Shown piece after piece: positions 14,201-22,531 of a DNA stretch of 64,000 bases; positions within the stretch are counted from its first letter, which is position 1; each line of letters opens with the position of its first letter. The stretch comes from Peptococcaceae bacterium UBA7702. GTDB taxonomy: Bacteria; Bacillota; Dehalobacteriia; UBA7702. The notes beneath the pieces were generated by a model, which was given only the letters and a program-made list of their open reading frames with translations, made no database searches and had not been told where the DNA came from. The DNA is taken from assembly GCA_002482535.1 (NCBI GenBank), contig DLGE01000016.1, forward strand, positions 1-64,000, written 5' to 3'. The position numbers and the translations under genes were made by a program.

Positions 14201-17200
14201 CAGCGTGGTATCTTTGGTCCAGCCGGTGAAATGATAGCCGGTTCTGGTGGGGATGATATTGGGCACGCTGGGTTTATCGAGGTAATTCAGCCACTGGGTC
14301 TCCAGAGTCTTACCGTCGTAATCCACAAAGGTCACGGTGTATTGATTCTTCACAAAAGTCGCCGTGAGCGCCACATTGGAAGCAGGCATCGTGAACTGGT
14401 AGTAATAGGTGGTCTTGCCGTCGCCGTCCACAGTGGGTGTACCGGTTACAATCGGCGTAATGAACTGGCTGCCGTATTTCAGGGTCAGGGTCTTGAGGTT
14501 GTAGCCGTAGTTGGCCACCACTGTAAAGTCAATCACGTCGCCGACATTGGCGGTGGCGGGAATCCCAACGAAACTGCCCCAAGTGCTTTCCACGCAGGTG
14601 GTGGTCAGATTGTAATCAACCTTCGCATAGGTGATTTCGACGTTAACGTCGGCCTGGGGCATCGTAAAGGTGATCCCATAGGGATTTTCGGTATTGGCAT
14701 GATAGCCGTTATAAACGATGGAAGGATTATCGGCATCTCTCACATAAGTGATGTTGCTGAGACCATCGATATCATAGTAGATGTCGATATTTGAGATGTA
14801 GTAGCCGGCAGCGGGAACCACGGGGATCGAAACGGTGCTGCCTTGTTTGATATCGGCATTGGTGGTGGTGACACCGTTGATGTCGTAAGTACCGCCTTCA
14901 GGGAAGCCAAATTCATAAACACTGACGCGATAGGGAATGGCTTCGGTGTAAACCGCCACTTCCACATCGTAGGCCGGCATAATGAAGTTATAGGTCCAGG
15001 CGCCAGTGCTGGGGTCCTTGGAAACCAAGCGGGTTTCCACCACAGCGGTGGACTGGGGGTCGGAACAACGTACCGCGACACCGGTGATCTGATAATTGGG
15101 GTCGGGATCCGCGATGATTTCCACGTTATCCCCGGTCATTACCGTGGTGCCGCCGGTGGTCAGGGTGACACCCGTATGATTGGGATAGGTCACTTCCGCC
15201 TTGGCGACATCAGAAGAATCATTTGCCAGTTTTAGATTATAACCGTTGGCGTTATAGACGGGCTTGACGATGAAGTAACCGGTGATCGCCGTATGGCTGT
15301 TGAATTGAGCGGCATCAGCGGTTCTCTGCCATTCATGGAAATTATAGCCGGGAACGTCGGCGGCGGTATAGGTGTTGCCACCGACGGAGATGGCGTTGCC
15401 GCTCACCGTCACGGAACTGCCCTCGCTGACGACTTCAATGCCGAGGAGGGTATTGTCATGATCCAGGATGACCAAGGAAGCTTTATTCTTTTCCGCAGTC
15501 AGCGTAATCTTCACATCGGCGCTGGGCATCGTGAAGCTGTAGACGCCGCCGTTGTTGGCGTCATAGGTCACAGGGATCAGCTGCTTGGTGACGGTGTCGA
15601 AAACAGTGACGCTGGTAATGGTGTAACCGGCATCGGCAGTGGCGGTAAAGCTGACGGTATTACCGGCAGGTACCGGCGTGGTGCCGACATCAATCGGCGC
15701 GTCTTTCGTCACATCCGTCAGGGAGTTCACCGTAACATTGGTCGTTGCCAGGGACACGTGATAGGCGTCATATTTGGCGTCGGCGTGGATTTCCACATCA
15801 CCGGCGGGCATGGTGAATTGATAATAGGTGGCGCTGCCATCGGTGACCTTGGTATAGGTCAGTTCTTGGCTGTTGGCGGTATTGAGAATGCGAATGGTGC
15901 CGTCATTGACGACATAGCCGCTGTCGGCGGTGAAGAGGACATTGACGGTATCACCGGCTTCGGCGGTGGTCACCGCGGTGCTGGAACCTTCAGGGAAGGC
16001 CGTGGCCGTCAGGTTGGCGCCGGTCTGATCGCTGATGCGGAAGACCGTTTGTACCGCCGTGGCAAAATAAGTGATATTGTGGTCGCTGGTGATCGGCATC
16101 GTAAAGGTGCAGATACCGTTGGCGTCGGGTGTCAGAGTGACACTATGGGGACCGGTAGCGTCCGTATAGTTCACGTGCAGAGACACGATGCGGTAGCCAT
16201 CCTGGGGAATCACGTTGTCGTTGGCGCTGGGGGTAGCACTGCCGGTGCAGTCAAAGGTGACCACATCATCGGTGCGGAAGTACTGCCGTACCGGAGAATA
16301 ACTGGTGAAGGCGCCGTCCACATGAGTAGAGGCATCAAAGTTGCCGTCATAAGTGAGCACCTGTTCATCGCCGAGCCATTGAGCGTAATAATCCTTCTCG
16401 CCGCTGTCAATGCTGCCGAAGGAAACAGGATCGTTGGGATTCAGGGAATCGTTGCTGTTTTCCGCGTTGACCCACTGCACGAAGGTATAACCGTCCTTGC
16501 TGGGTGCGGCGGGAGCAACGATGCTGTCATCGTCAAAGTGCCGGTAATAGTAACCATAAACTTCACGGGTATCCTCATCCAGGAAACGCACGAGTTTATA
16601 GGCGTCGACGTCTTTCACGAATTTCGCCGTCAGCGTCGTTTCGCCGTTGATGGTGTAAGGCACGGTAACGCCGGAGAGATAGCTGTAAGTGATGCTGTCG
16701 TTGTCGTCAACCCAGCCCACAAAGGTGTAACCCGCTTTGGTGGGTATGGTCAACTGGATCTTATCACCGAGGTGACCGGAAGGGGTGTCGCCTCCACCGC
16801 TGTTATCGGTGAGGGAAATATGGTATGCGGCATCACTGCCGGTACCGGTGAGCCAGTAATAGTATTCTTTTTCCGTCCATTTGGCGTAATAGGTGACCAC
16901 CGCGGGAGTTGCGCTGCTGATGGCAATATCGCCGCCGGCTGCGACCGTATCGCTGTCATCGGCCAAATTGACCCATTGGTCAAAGGTATAGCCGTCGAGA
17001 TTGGGAGCCGCTGCCGCAGTGACGGTGTTATCGTCGCCGTAATTTTGATAAACAAAGTCATAGACCAAGCCGCTTTCTTTGTTGATGAACTTAATGATAC
17101 GATAGGCGTCATTGTCCTTCACAAAAATTGCGCTTAAAGTGGTCTCCCCTTTGATCGTATAAGGGATCGGCGTGGTGTCGCCGAGATTGCCGTAGGTAAT

Positions 17201-18973
17201 GCCGGTGCTGTTATCTTTCCAGCCGACAAAGAGGTAACCGCTCTTTGCGGGAATCTCCAAATCAATCTCTTCGTCGTAATCCCAGCCGCCATTGCCCTCG
17301 GCAATTGTATACGTATATTCATCCGCCGTTACGCTATACTCAAGGGGTACCCAATCCACCTTGTAGTCTTTGTCTGTCGTAAAGCTGACCGTGCTGGAAC
17401 CGGCAGTTAGAATATCACCGGAATCGGCGGTGTTAATCCATTTATCAGCGGTATAGCCTTCCTTGGTGGGGGCCGCGGGTGCTGTTATCGTATCATCCAT
17501 GTGCCGGTAATAGTTAGCATAAACCGCGCCGGTCTTCGCGTCAATAAAGCGCACCTGATGGTAGGCGCTGGGATCTTTAACGAATTTCGGCGTCAGGGTC
17601 GTGGCACCGTTAACGGTATAAGGCACGGTAGCGCCGGAGGCGCCGTAAACCGCGCCGGTGGCGCTGTCAATCCAGCCAATAAAATCATATCCACCTTTGC
17701 TGGCAGGTTCTAACTGGACCGTTGCGCCAAAAGCCGTGGCGGTGCCGCCGGGTGTGCTCGAAATCTCATAAACGGCGCTGTCGCCGGAACCCGTCAAGGC
17801 GTAATAATACGTCTGCGGGCTCCACTGGGCGTAGTATACCACATTGGCGGAGAAGGTGTCCGTGGGAGCATACGCTGTGCCGCCAACAGGGAGGGTATAA
17901 AAGGCGGTGAAATCATATCCCGTTTTGATCGGCGAGACGAACGCCGGATACGGAATGCTGTCCCCGGACTCTCCGCCGGTCATACCGTAGAGTTTACCGT
18001 CCTGGTCCATGAAATACGCCGTGTAATAATCGGTGTAATAAGCGTATAAGGCAACGTCGTTTGCCGGCGTATAGGCGTCGCCGGCGTTACCGACCTTGGC
18101 CCCGTTGGCCGCGGCATTATACCAGCCCTTGAAGGTGTGACTGGTGGTAACATCCGGCAACGCTACATCATAACCCGCCCAGGTCGTCACCGGAGTGGCG
18201 GGCGGAACAAGGGCACTGCCGCCGCTGCCGATATTATATGTTACCGTGTAGGTCTCGATGGTCACATCAAAGGTAATACCGCGATAGGTAAAGGTGAAGG
18301 TATAATCGCCGGTGCCCAAATTCACCGCGGTATCCGTCAGCGAATAACCCGTGACCACACTGCCATCGAAAGCAACGCTGAACATGCTGCTGTCAATGGT
18401 GGTGGTATTTTCTTTAAAGTTGCTGTTCATCGTTACGATGGCATCGGTGGCGGTCAAGGTTTTGATGTCGCAGCCATAGCAGTGATAGGGACCCGCCCCA
18501 TGGACACCGCCGCCGTCGCACCAGTAGTACCAACCGTCACCAGGAGTACCGTCAATACCGCTAAAAGTATTCACGGTTCCGGAAAGGATACCCCCGTTGA
18601 TGCAGTCATCAAAGCCGTCACCTTTTGCGATTACGTCAACGAATTTCTGAATTGTGTAACCGTCATCCTGAGCTAAGCCATAGGAACTGTTTGCGGTGGT
18701 CGTGATTCTCAACACGGCGCAACCATCGGGAATTGATGTCAGCACAGCGCCGGCCGATAGAGGGTCTTGGCTAAAATAATACGTATCGCCTGTGACCAAA
18801 TGACTGGAATCGGTGATTTCTGAAAAATTCGAATATTCCGTAATTGAACCGGAACCGGTAATCGATGTGGGTATGGCCGCAGCGCTGATACCAAAGGTCG
18901 TCAAAACCAGCAAAAAGACCATGGTCATCAGCGTTGTCAGTAATCCGCGACAAGCTATTTTTTTATGTTTCAT
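11201..18973 (-). CDS. Giant repeat-rich surface protein with C-terminal SLH domains
   Basis: A 2590-residue secreted protein. Residues 1-32 are a signal peptide (basic start, hydrophobic core, GISAAA). After a unique N-terminal region come several InlB-B/Flg_new-like repeats (about residues 250-850, with ..GYTF..W.. and TLTAKFVKD). These are followed by about 14 units ending in FTMPxxDVxVxAxF. The last roughly 190 residues contain three SLH domains (DVRTDDWFYDAVKFV; DVSVSTWYGPYVAWAAE; YAYDAIAWCVGNGIIHG), which anchor proteins to secondary cell-wall polymers. RBS AAGGGGG precedes the ATG. It is flanked by terminators on both sides, so it is its own transcription unit inside the ribosomal/RNA polymerase cluster. 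Adhesin or S-layer-associated role inferred; ligand unknown. Confidence 0.9.
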   Translation of the reverse strand: MKHKKIACRGLLTTLMTMVFLLVLTTFGISAAAIPTSITGSGSITEYSNFSEITDSSHLVTGDTYYFSQDPLSAGAVLTSIPDGCAVLRITTTANSSYGLAQDDGYTIQKFVDVIAKGDGFDDCINGGILSGTVNTFSGIDGTPGDGWYYWCDGGGVHGAGPYHCYGCDIKTLTATDAIVTMNSNFKENTTTIDSSMFSVAFDGSVVTGYSLTDTAVNLGTGDYTFTFTYRGITFDVTIETYTVTYNIGSGGSALVPPATPVTTWAGYDVALPDVTTSHTFKGWYNAAANGAKVGNAGDAYTPANDVALYAYYTDYYTAYFMDQDGKLYGMTGGESGDSIPYPAFVSPIKTGYDFTAFYTLPVGGTAYAPTDTFSANVVYYAQWSPQTYYYALTGSGDSAVYEISSTPGGTATAFGATVQLEPASKGGYDFIGWIDSATGAVYGASGATVPYTVNGATTLTPKFVKDPSAYHQVRFIDAKTGAVYANYYRHMDDTITAPAAPTKEGYTADKWINTADSGDILTAGSSTVSFTTDKDYKVDWVPLEYSVTADEYTYTIAEGNGGWDYDEEIDLEIPAKSGYLFVGWKDNSTGITYGNLGDTTPIPYTIKGETTLSAIFVKDNDAYRIIKFINKESGLVYDFVYQNYGDDNTVTAAAAPNLDGYTFDQWVNLADDSDTVAAGGDIAISSATPAVVTYYAKWTEKEYYYWLTGTGSDAAYHISLTDNSGGGDTPSGHLGDKIQLTIPTKAGYTFVGWVDDNDSITYSYLSGVTVPYTINGETTLTAKFVKDVDAYKLVRFLDEDTREVYGYYYRHFDDDSIVAPAAPSKDGYTFVQWVNAENSNDSLNPNDPVSFGSIDSGEKDYYAQWLGDEQVLTYDGNFDASTHVDGAFTSYSPVRQYFRTDDVVTFDCTGSATPSANDNVIPQDGYRIVSLHVNYTDATGPHSVTLTPDANGICTFTMPITSDHNITYFATAVQTVFRISDQTGANLTATAFPEGSSTAVTTAEAGDTVNVLFTADSGYVVNDGTIRILNTANSQELTYTKVTDGSATYYQFTMPAGDVEIHADAKYDAYHVSLATTNVTVNSLTDVTKDAPIDVGTTPVPAGNTVSFTATADAGYTITSVTVFDTVTKQLIPVTYDANNGGVYSFTMPSADVKITLTAEKNKASLVILDHDNTLLGIEVVSEGSSVTVSGNAISVGGNTYTAADVPGYNFHEWQRTADAAQFNSHTAITGYFIVKPVYNANGYNLKLANDSSDVAKAEVTYPNHTGVTLTTGGTTVMTGDNVEIIADPDPNYQITGVAVRCSDPQSTAVVETRLVSKDPSTGAWTYNFIMPAYDVEVAVYTEAIPYRVSVYEFGFPEGGTYDINGVTTTNADIKQGSTVSIPVVPAAGYYISNIDIYYDIDGLSNITYVRDADNPSIVYNGYHANTENPYGITFTMPQADVNVEITYAKVDYNLTTTCVESTWGSFVGIPATANVGDVIDFTVVANYGYNLKTLTLKYGSQFITPIVTGTPTVDGDGKTTYYYQFTMPASNVALTATFVKNQYTVTFVDYDGKTLETQWLNYLDKPSVPNIIPTRTGYHFTGWTKDTTLENPGYGNPFVSDVFNTTQATVIYATYEINNYDIDYIFDSARGTVTGPANADYNATVTATVTPLTGYKIDTVTATYLDANNVKQNIVFTSVPSDMETGGDYVFTMPAVKAGTKVTFTATFTEITRTVYLANVGNAVVTINGYDAEAYHIDANYDSTVTIKVTPDAGYKLTGLTVTRRSNGNLVKDFAGNIDAAGGKYNFRMPAYNVDVNVTIVPIEYNVTWNNDAHSTISSNIPGGYDYKEAVNFSVTPEAGYQIKSVKASYLDDNGLKQYITFSSDEPTDLTATCDYSFTMPMNNVAIVVVTEPIIYKVSVNVVGSGAYRLNSNDTDVKWTTAAYKSTVKITPEPALGWELSTITASNSNAITANGDGTYTLSMDNHEDVTVTITYIETTYNISYNDPANGAISLNDLTKEYQHDANFTVTPDDGYQIKSVVGTYTDENGKKQTITFKATPSDIVAGGIYTFTMPAANVSIVVEFEEITYKVVTGSVTGQGEVRLNSTDTANITAKYGETVKVTATPKDGWYLKALTVTNDTTAAEVPYTPALAAAGGDYTFTMPSSDVTVSAEFAKITYNISTDITYAGYGTITVVPTASENDKVDFTVTPNYGYKITKVFVKDQDGKVVSNTAGAYTFTMPAKDVTVYAIFEKIDYTVVFKDYDGKVLKSEEVPYLDGATAPTAPAEAGHREGYTFTGWDKDFSSVTQAMTVTAQYKVNTPTVTVAATANGATSVDNTTPAYGDTVIVTADPADGYRFKSISVIRADGKPVAYTFVKEDKDYVTTYKFTMPDDHVTVTVEYTEEASSDYTDVRTDDWFYDAVKFVSDRGYFQGVYRDATNNLFAPRQNMTRAMFVTVLGRLYGVDTSLYTDSAFEDVSVSTWYGPYVAWAAENNIVNGYGDANGNGTPEFGPTDDVTREQMAAIMYRYAQFGSYDLSGKNEEWMNKYSDSEFASTYAYDAIAWCVGNGIIHGYSVTETEWKINPQGLATRAEVAQVIKNFVDKVIYR

Positions 18974-19658
18974 TTTGTTTCCCCCTTACATTTTATGATG
19001 TAAGTTTTCTTACTTAATAACATTGCTACAATAATAAAGTGTAAATAAATTCTATGATCGCTACGCGAAACGTAGTGCTACCACTAAAAAACATCCCCCT
19101 TTCACGCAAAAATGCAATATAGTAATATTAAATTTCAAACAAAGCAACATTAGAAGCATATCATATCGATATACTTCGATGTTAACCCAACATTGGGTTC
19201 GGATCCAGTATTAGAGTCCTATACAATTTAAATATATCATAACTATTGAAATAATCAATCTTTTTTTTCCAGTTTTATCCAAAATTATTTTTCGACAAAT
19301 TACATGGACGCCTTGTGGCACAACGTCTATGGGGTATACAGAGTGAGAAGAGACGGTCAGTAAGATGATACACGGACGTAATTATGCCAATCTGCCTCTA
19401 TAAAAAAGAAAGGAACGATAAAACAGGTTTTGGGCAAAGCTCAATAACGAAAGACGTTTTGGCAAACAGGTTTTTCATGGCCAGCAACATGCCGCACAGA
19501 CGCAAAGAATTCGGCAGCGATCCAGTGATTCATTATAGCAAAGATATACCAGAAAATTCCTAAGATTAATAATTATTAATCTTTCAATCCACCCTGGCAA
19601 AAATCCGCCTTGTGTTAACTTTTTGACAAGCGGTCAGGTTCTGCCAGCTCCTTAAAAG
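18974..19658 (-). other. Long AT-rich upstream region of the SLH protein gene, no gene
   Basis: About 685 bp with no supportable CDS. It holds an inverted repeat overlapping the RBS side of the surface-protein gene (CTTACAT/ATGTAAG, 18985-19004) and a 7-bp hairpin AACCCAA/TTGGGTT (19184-19199). A weak -10-like TATATT lies in the AT-rich part around 19230. No c-di-GMP or other known riboswitch motif was recognised. It presumably carries the promoter and a long 5' UTR. Confidence 0.45.
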
Positions 19659-19696
19659 CAAAAAAAGAGCAGCTCCATGAAACATGGAGCTGCTCT
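19659..19696 (-). terminator. Rho-independent terminator after rplL
   Basis: Perfect 14-bp stem (AGAGCAGCTCCATG / CATGGAGCTGCTCT) with a 3-nt loop, followed by seven T on the minus strand. It closes the rplJL unit and separates it from the surface-protein gene. Confidence 0.92.
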
Positions 19697-19721
19697 CTTC
19701 TTGATTGAATGAATTGGTTTG

Positions 19722-20099
19722 TTATTTAACGGTAACGGTTGCGCCTGCTTCCGTTAATTTGGCCTTGATTTCTTCCGCTTCTTCTTTGGCCACCTTTTCT
19801 TTGACGGCTTTGGGAGCGGCGTCAACAAGGGCTTTGGCTTCTTTGAGACCGAGACCGGTAATCCCGCGGACTTCTTTGATCACGTTGATTTTAGCATCGC
19901 CAGCGGCTTCGAGGATCACGTCGAATTCAGTCTGTTCGGCTTCGGCGGCGCCACCTTCGGCGGCGGGAGCGGCGGCAGCGGCCACAGCAACGGGAGCGGC
20001 GGCGGATACGCCAAATTCTTCTTCAAAAGCTTTGACTAATTCAGCCAGTTCTAAAACGGTAAGGCCTTTTACGCCTTCTAAAATTTCTTGTACGGTCAT
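19722..20099 (-). CDS. rplL: 50S ribosomal protein L7/L12
   Basis: 125 residues: N-terminal dimerisation segment TVQEILEGVKGLTVLELAELVK, an Ala-rich hinge (about residues 33-55), and the factor-binding C-terminal domain with KINVIKEVRGITGLGLKEAK. It forms the L10-(L12)n stalk that recruits translational GTPases. It lies 56 bp after rplJ and is followed at once by a strong terminator. Confidence 0.98.
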   Translation of the reverse strand: MTVQEILEGVKGLTVLELAELVKAFEEEFGVSAAAPVAVAAAAAPAAEGGAAEAEQTEFDVILEAAGDAKINVIKEVRGITGLGLKEAKALVDAAPKAVKEKVAKEEAEEIKAKLTEAGATVTVK

Positions 20100-20155
20100 G
20101 GTTATATTCTCCTTTTCAATTCTTTTTTAATTGGTGCGGCTTATCGGCACCCGAA

Positions 20156-20692
20156 TTAGGCGGATTTCTGTTCGCGCACCTGATCTATCACATAAACAAG
20201 GTTACGCAGCAAACCCTGAAGGGCACCGGCGAAACCGGTGAGGGGAGCCTGCATCCCGCCGACTACCTGAGCCAACAGGATTTCTCTCGGGGGCAGCTTG
20301 GCAAGGTTGCTGAGCTGTTCCGCAGGAAGCAGAGCGCCATCCAGCAAACCGGCTTTGACTTTGACGGCCTTATGGGTTTTGGCAAATTCCGCCACCACTT
20401 TGGCCAGGGCCACGGGATCGTTGCTGAAGGCTACGGAAGTGGTGCCTTCCAGGAAAGTGTCGAGGGCATTGATGCCTTCGTCGTTGGCGGCGCGTTTGAT
20501 AAAGGTATTCTTGGCGACGTAATACTTCATATCCGCTTCTCTTAACTGACGGCGGAATTTCGTATCATCGTTGACGCTGATGCCTTTATAGTCCAGCAAC
20601 AACATGGTAGTATTGCTTTTGATATCTTCTTTGATACCGGCGACGAGGTTTTCCTTCACAATTCTCTGAGGTTTTTTATCCATTTGATCCAT
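20156..20692 (-). CDS. rplJ: 50S ribosomal protein L10
   Basis: 178 residues with the L10 core (MLLLDYKGISVNDDTKFRRQLRE.., KYYVAKNTFIKRA..) and the C-terminal helix that binds L7/L12. Start at ATG 20692, with AAGGAGGTG seven bases upstream. It is preceded by an L10 leader with a terminator hairpin and a consensus promoter, so L10(L12)4 autoregulation is likely. Confidence 0.98.
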   Translation of the reverse strand: MDQMDKKPQRIVKENLVAGIKEDIKSNTTMLLLDYKGISVNDDTKFRRQLREADMKYYVAKNTFIKRAANDEGINALDTFLEGTTSVAFSNDPVALAKVVAEFAKTHKAVKVKAGLLDGALLPAEQLSNLAKLPPREILLAQVVGGMQAPLTGFAGALQGLLRNLVYVIDQVREQKSA

Positions 20693-20880
20693 GATTTCAC
20701 CTCCTTAATAAAAGATTCAAAACATAAAACAGATCCCCCGCAGCAAGGCAGGGGATCGCAAAAAGACAGTGTGCGTCTAATATCCAATCAAGTCCTTACC
20801 TCGGCAGGTGAACGAATCTTTACGCCTCATAAAAGGCACCTTGCTGTCTGCGGTTGGGATATATTTACTTTTGGAAAGCC
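20693..20880 (-). ncRNA. L10 (rplJ) ribosomal protein leader with attenuator
   Basis: The rplJ leader contains, on the minus strand, CCGCAGACAGCAAGGTGCC and CACCTGCCGAGGTAAGGAC, which I recognise as the conserved parts of the Bacillota L10 leader. They are followed by a terminator-like hairpin with arms GATCCCC (20751-20757) and GGGGATC (20732-20738) and a T-rich tail to about 20719. In this family L10(L12)4 binding regulates downstream expression. Confidence 0.8.
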
Positions 20881-20885
20881 TGTGT

Positions 20886-20914
20886 ATTATAACACGGCGG
20901 GGTTTGTCTGTCAA
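20886..20914 (-). promoter_or_regulatory. Consensus promoter for rplJL
   Basis: On the minus strand: TTGACA (20909-20914), 17-bp spacer, TATAAT (20886-20891), a perfect sigma-A consensus. It lies just upstream of the L10 leader. Confidence 0.85.
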
Positions 20915-20922
20915 CCTTTGTA

Positions 20923-21201
20923 TATCAGGCTTTCGCGGAAGCCGTAAGAGGGTTTTCAGAATGGCTTAGGCACGTTAAATACAACAAGCGGGGGTGCCGC
21001 CGCGTGCGGAAAGGCACGCAAGGCGTCACGGGTTGGGGAATTTGGCGCGCATCAGCCATTATGGAAAGCCGTAAGAGGGTTTCGATTAAGCCTTAGACGC
21101 GGTAAAAGGCGAAAGAGACGGGTGCGCCGTGTACATCAAGATACACAAGCAGTCGGCACTTGCGCATTTTGCCGTGTATCAGGCTTTCGCGGAAGCCGTA
21201 A
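20923..21201. repeat. Intergenic repeat cluster between rplA and rplJ
   Basis: A 25-bp sequence containing GGCTTTCGCGGAAGCC is present identically at 20923-20947 and 21177-21201. The part GAAAGCCGTAAGAGGGTTT recurs at about 21063-21081, resembling 20939-20957. The second copy starts one base after the rplA stop codon; the first abuts the rplJ promoter. GGCTT/AAGCC can form a small hairpin. No gene fits within the interval. Confidence 0.75.
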
Positions 21202-21202
21202 T

Positions 21203-21904
21203 TTATTTGCCGAGGGGTTTCTGCGGATTAATTCTAATCCCAGGCCCCATCGTTGCGGCGATGCAGACGCCCTTCATATACTGGCCTTTGGCCGCAGAGG
21301 GCTTCACTTTGATCAAGGTTTCAATGAGAGCGGTATAGTTTTCAAAGAGTTTTTCTTCTTCAAAAGACGCTTTGCCGATGGGCACGTGAATATTGGCCGC
21401 TTTGTCCAAACGGTATTCCACTTTCCCGGCTTTTACGTCATTCACCGCTTTGGTGATGTCCATGGTCACCGTACCGGTTTTGGGGTTGGGCATCAAGCCC
21501 CGGGGCCCTAAGATACGGCCCAGTTTACCAACGACGCCCATCATATCCGGGGTGGCGATGACGACGTCAAAATCAAACCAGTTTTCCTTGGTGATCTTTT
21601 CTACCATATCTTCGGCGCCCACGTAATCGGCGCCGGCAGTTTCCGCCTCTTTGGCTTTTTCACCTTTGGCGAAAACGAGTACCTTCTGACTGCGGCCGGT
21701 GCCATGGGGTAACACCATGGCGCCTCTGACCTGCTGGTCGGCTTGGCGAGGGTCGAGATTCAAACGAACGTGTAATTCGATGGTTTCATCGAATTTGGCG
21801 GTCGCCGTATTTTTCAAAAGACTGAATGCTTCTTTCGGTTCATACAGATTCTGTCTGTCGAACGTTTTTAAAGCATCATTGTATTTTTTGCCATGTTTGG
21901 CCAT
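21203..21904 (-). CDS. rplA: 50S ribosomal protein L1
   Basis: 233 residues starting MAKHGKKYNDALKTFDRQ at ATG 21904, with AGGAGGT upstream; the longer frame to 21949 lacks an RBS. The signature IATPDMMGVVGKLGRILGPR and the segment GLMPNPKTGTV (about residues 120-150) are typical. L1 forms the mobile stalk at the ribosomal E site and often represses its own mRNA. It is separated from rplK by 72 bp. Confidence 0.98.
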   Translation of the reverse strand: MAKHGKKYNDALKTFDRQNLYEPKEAFSLLKNTATAKFDETIELHVRLNLDPRQADQQVRGAMVLPHGTGRSQKVLVFAKGEKAKEAETAGADYVGAEDMVEKITKENWFDFDVVIATPDMMGVVGKLGRILGPRGLMPNPKTGTVTMDITKAVNDVKAGKVEYRLDKAANIHVPIGKASFEEEKLFENYTALIETLIKVKPSAAKGQYMKGVCIAATMGPGIRINPQKPLGK

Positions 21905-21976
21905 TTCATTACCTCCTATGTGGTCAATTGGATGCAAACATCCTCCCACGGATCTTTAAGGTGAATACGATAACGC

Positions 21977-22402
21977 TTATTCTTCGACTTCCACGCCCAT
22001 GCTGCGGGCGGTTCCCTCGATGATACGCATGGCAGCATCAACATCGGCCGCGTTCAAATCCGGCATTTTGGTCTCGGCAATTTCTTTGATCTGCTCTTTG
22101 CTTAACTTCGCGACTTTTTTCTTGTTGGGTTCGCCGGACGCGGTTTCCAGCCCCGCCGCTTTTTTCAAAAGAACAGCCGCCGGGGGCGTTTTCAGGATAA
22201 ACGTAAAAGAACGATCCTCATAGATCGTAATTTCAGCGGGGATAATGAGACCGCCTTTATCCTGTGTTTTTTCGTTGAATTCTTTGCAGAATCCCATAAT
22301 GTTTACCCCATGCTGCCCTAATGCGGGACCAACAGGGGGAGCCGGATTGGCCTTCCCGGCAGGAATTTGTAGTTTTACAACTGCCATAACTTTTTTGGCC
22401 AT
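21977..22402 (-). CDS. rplK: 50S ribosomal protein L11
   Basis: 141 residues with the N-terminal AVVKLQIPAGKANPAPPVGP and GQHGVNIMGFCKEFN, and the rRNA-binding C-terminal domain ending in EGTARSMGVEVEE. It is part of the GTPase-associated centre and is needed for RelA activation. Normal length; RBS AGGAGGTG. A small hairpin lies in its 5' leader. Confidence 0.98.
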   Translation of the reverse strand: MAKKVMAVVKLQIPAGKANPAPPVGPALGQHGVNIMGFCKEFNEKTQDKGGLIIPAEITIYEDRSFTFILKTPPAAVLLKKAAGLETASGEPNKKKVAKLSKEQIKEIAETKMPDLNAADVDAAMRIIEGTARSMGVEVEE

Positions 22403-22471
22403 CCAAATACACCTCCTCTAACGATATGTGGTATAACGGAGCGTTATATATTCCGCCCCTCCCATCAACAA

Positions 22472-22490
22472 AACGGCAGTGACAGCCGTT
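22472..22490 (-). promoter_or_regulatory. Hairpin in the nusG-rplK intergenic leader
   Basis: Six-base arms AACGGC / GCCGTT with a 7-nt loop, followed on the minus strand by TTTTGTT. It may be a weak terminator or attenuator ahead of rplK. The stem is short, so confidence is low. Confidence 0.35.
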
Positions 22491-22531
22491 ATGTGGAGCA
22501 AAAGTGAACTTTTCGATGCGATGATATGTCC

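Noticed and set aside
12353..14794. An 813-codon open frame on the plus strand inside the surface-protein gene
   Set aside because: It is antisense to a repeat region with biased codon use, has no RBS or promoter, and shows Gly/Val/His-rich composition typical of a shadow frame. The same applies to 15293-17137.
18974..19658. c-di-GMP riboswitch controlling the surface protein
   Set aside because: Neither the GEMM core nor class II motifs are visible in the upstream region.
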